Below, in pieces: positions 62,803-64,000 of a DNA stretch of 64,000 nt. The translations under genes and the position numbers were made by a program. The notes under the pieces were generated by a model. It was not told the origin of the DNA, did not search any database, and saw only the letters and a program-made list of their open reading frames with translations. Source of the DNA: JANQEA01 sp964466035 (lineage in GTDB: Bacteria > Bipolaricaulota > Bipolaricaulia > UBA7950 > UBA9294); contig CAYXLR010000002.1 in NCBI GenBank assembly GCA_964466035.1, positions 69,289-133,288 on the forward strand, written 5' to 3'. The number at the start of each line of letters is the position of its first letter. The first letter of the stretch is position 1.

Positions 62803-63981
62803 TTACGCTGTGTCGGATTGCGGCGGAAGCGGCTCGCGGTAGAGCGCCATCAGTCCGGCCGCCGCGAGCGGGAGGAACGCGACGACCGTCATCACCGCGA
62901 TCAGGCCGAACCGATCGGCCAGCCAGCCGATCGGGGTGAGCGCCAGGCCGCCGACGCCCCATGCCAGCCCCATGACCAGGCCGGAGACGAGGCCGGTCCG
63001 GCCCGGCAGACACTCCTGGGCCGCGACGACGCCGACCGGGATCGACGAGAGGCCGAACACGCCGGCGGCGGCGATGAACGCGATCGCGGCCGAGACCGGT
63101 CCGTGCAGGAAGAGGATGTAGAACGGCGTCGCGAGGACGAGCGCCGTGAGGATCACGCGCTTCCGGCCGAACCGATCCGACAGGTTTCCGGCGAGGAAGC
63201 CGGCGAGCGCGCCGGTGAGCAGGAAGACGGAGATCGCCGCGCCGCCGAGGAACGTCGATCCGCCGCGCTCTGCCACGAGCACCGCCAGGAACGTCGCGAA
63301 CGCCGTCGAGCAGGTCGACGAGAGGACGACCACGAACCAGAGGAGGACGAGCCGGGAAGGGAACTCGCGAAGCCGCGCCCGCTGGACCTCCTTGCGCTCC
63401 GTCGGCGGAAGCGCGCGCCGAAACGGGATCGCGAACGCCGCGAGAATCAGCAGTCCGGGGACGATCAGCCAAGGCGTCCGCAGCAGCGAGAACCGTTCGA
63501 CGAACGCGACGATGACGATCGGGGCGATCGCGCCGCCGAGCGTCCCGCCCGACGAGAAGAACGCCATCAGCAGGCCGTGGCGCTGCGGGCGATCGGCCGC
63601 GACCAGCGCCGCGGCGGCGGGGTGGAACAGCGCGGTGCCGACGCCGGAGATCAGCATGATGATCAGAAGCTGTAGGAAGCTGCCGACGCGGCCGATCAGC
63701 GCCATCGCGAGCACCGTCAGGAACGGGCCGGCGACGACCAGCCACGGCCGCTGGGCCCGATCGACGAGGTGCCCGAGGCCGGGCTGCAGGAGCGAGTTGG
63801 TGACGATCCGGATCGTCCCGAGCGCCCCGGCGAGGGCGAGCGACAGGTCGAGCCGATCGATCAAGAGCGGAAGCAGCGGCGCGAAGAAGCTGGCGAACCC
63901 GTCGTTCAGCAAGTGCCCGACGAAAAGCAACGCCGTCCGCTTCCACGGCGGGGAGACGGATGGACTCACAGGATTCGCCAT
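62803..63981 (-). CDS. MFS transporter, fosmidomycin-resistance-like
   Basis: A 392-residue transporter with twelve hydrophobic helices. LLFVGHLLNDGFASFFAPLLPLL at the start, SGVGTALFHPAAAALVA and SDRFGRKRVILTALV resemble the Fsr-type drug exporter group of the major facilitator family. Substrate unknown. It ends about 185 nt from the SnoaL-like gene, and that gap holds no further gene. The ATG at 63981 lies 19 nt before the window edge, so the promoter is not visible. Confidence 0.88.
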   Translation of the reverse strand: MANPVSPSVSPPWKRTALLFVGHLLNDGFASFFAPLLPLLIDRLDLSLALAGALGTIRIVTNSLLQPGLGHLVDRAQRPWLVVAGPFLTVLAMALIGRVGSFLQLLIIMLISGVGTALFHPAAAALVAADRPQRHGLLMAFFSSGGTLGGAIAPIVIVAFVERFSLLRTPWLIVPGLLILAAFAIPFRRALPPTERKEVQRARLREFPSRLVLLWFVVVLSSTCSTAFATFLAVLVAERGGSTFLGGAAISVFLLTGALAGFLAGNLSDRFGRKRVILTALVLATPFYILFLHGPVSAAIAFIAAAGVFGLSSIPVGVVAAQECLPGRTGLVSGLVMGLAWGVGGLALTPIGWLADRFGLIAVMTVVAFLPLAAAGLMALYREPLPPQSDTA

Positions 63982-64000
63982 GACGAGCGGAGATGGTAGT

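Overview
The window is a 64 kb piece of a high-GC bacterial chromosome, joined at one place by a 100-base run of N. The methyl-branch Wood-Ljungdahl genes (metV, metF, an AcsE-like methyltransferase, a RACo-like activator and a corrinoid reactivation protein), placed next to a NiFe hydrogenase and B12 uptake genes, suggest an anaerobic H2-linked autotroph or acetogen-like organism. Together with the trehalose and pentose phosphate gene content, Bipolaricaulota (formerly Acetothermia/OP1) is my best guess. That is an inference from gene content only; no rRNA is present.

Layout. (1) 0.1-9.75 kb, minus strand: a visibly more AT-rich block with an Lhr/BrxHI-like helicase, a BrxD-like ATPase, a TerB-domain membrane-anchored protein, a frameshifted small helical protein and a TM0106-type RecB nuclease/SF1 helicase. 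It looks like a defence or DNA-processing island. (2) 9.9-15.7 kb, minus: a tightly packed glk-pgi-rpiA-zwf-pgl set feeding glucose into the oxidative pentose phosphate route. (3) 15.7-22.8 kb, minus: a carbohydrate ABC transporter (binding protein, two permeases, ATPase), then a DeoR regulator, a sucrose-phosphate-synthase-like glycosyltransferase and a uridine-kinase-like kinase. (4) 23-28.1 kb, plus: galT, a beta-phosphoglucomutase/trehalose-6-phosphate phosphatase fusion and a GH65 disaccharide phosphorylase. (5) 28.2-34.6 kb, minus: DUF427, a small membrane protein, a MATE exporter and a LolCDE-like export system with a LolA-like partner. (6) 34.7-38.8 kb, plus: formamidase-like protein, amidohydrolase and guaA. 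guaA is preceded by four tandem ~92-nt units, each restarting the first nine codons of GuaA. (7) 38.9-49.4 kb, plus: secreted proteins (degenerate phospholipase D with lamin-tail-like end, a beta-barrel-like protein, a 2,152-residue Ig/thrombospondin-3 protein, a lipoprotein) and a probable terminator-bearing RNA leader. (8) 49.5-57.7 kb: hydrogenase, metVF, corrinoid methyltransferase and activators. (9) 57.7-60.4 kb, minus: BtuFCD-like transporter. (10) 60.4-64 kb: regulator, GNAT protein, assembly gap, SnoaL-like protein and MFS transporter.

The most unusual signal is the guaA leader (36,894-37,264): a chain of short ORFs beginning MSVVILDFG. The last three are 31 codons each, and each stop overlaps the next start (ATGA or GTGA), ending on guaA itself. 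Every unit also carries a palindrome just after the shared codons. Second in interest are the H2-linked methylene-THF reductase operon and the helicase/BrxD/TerB/RecB island.
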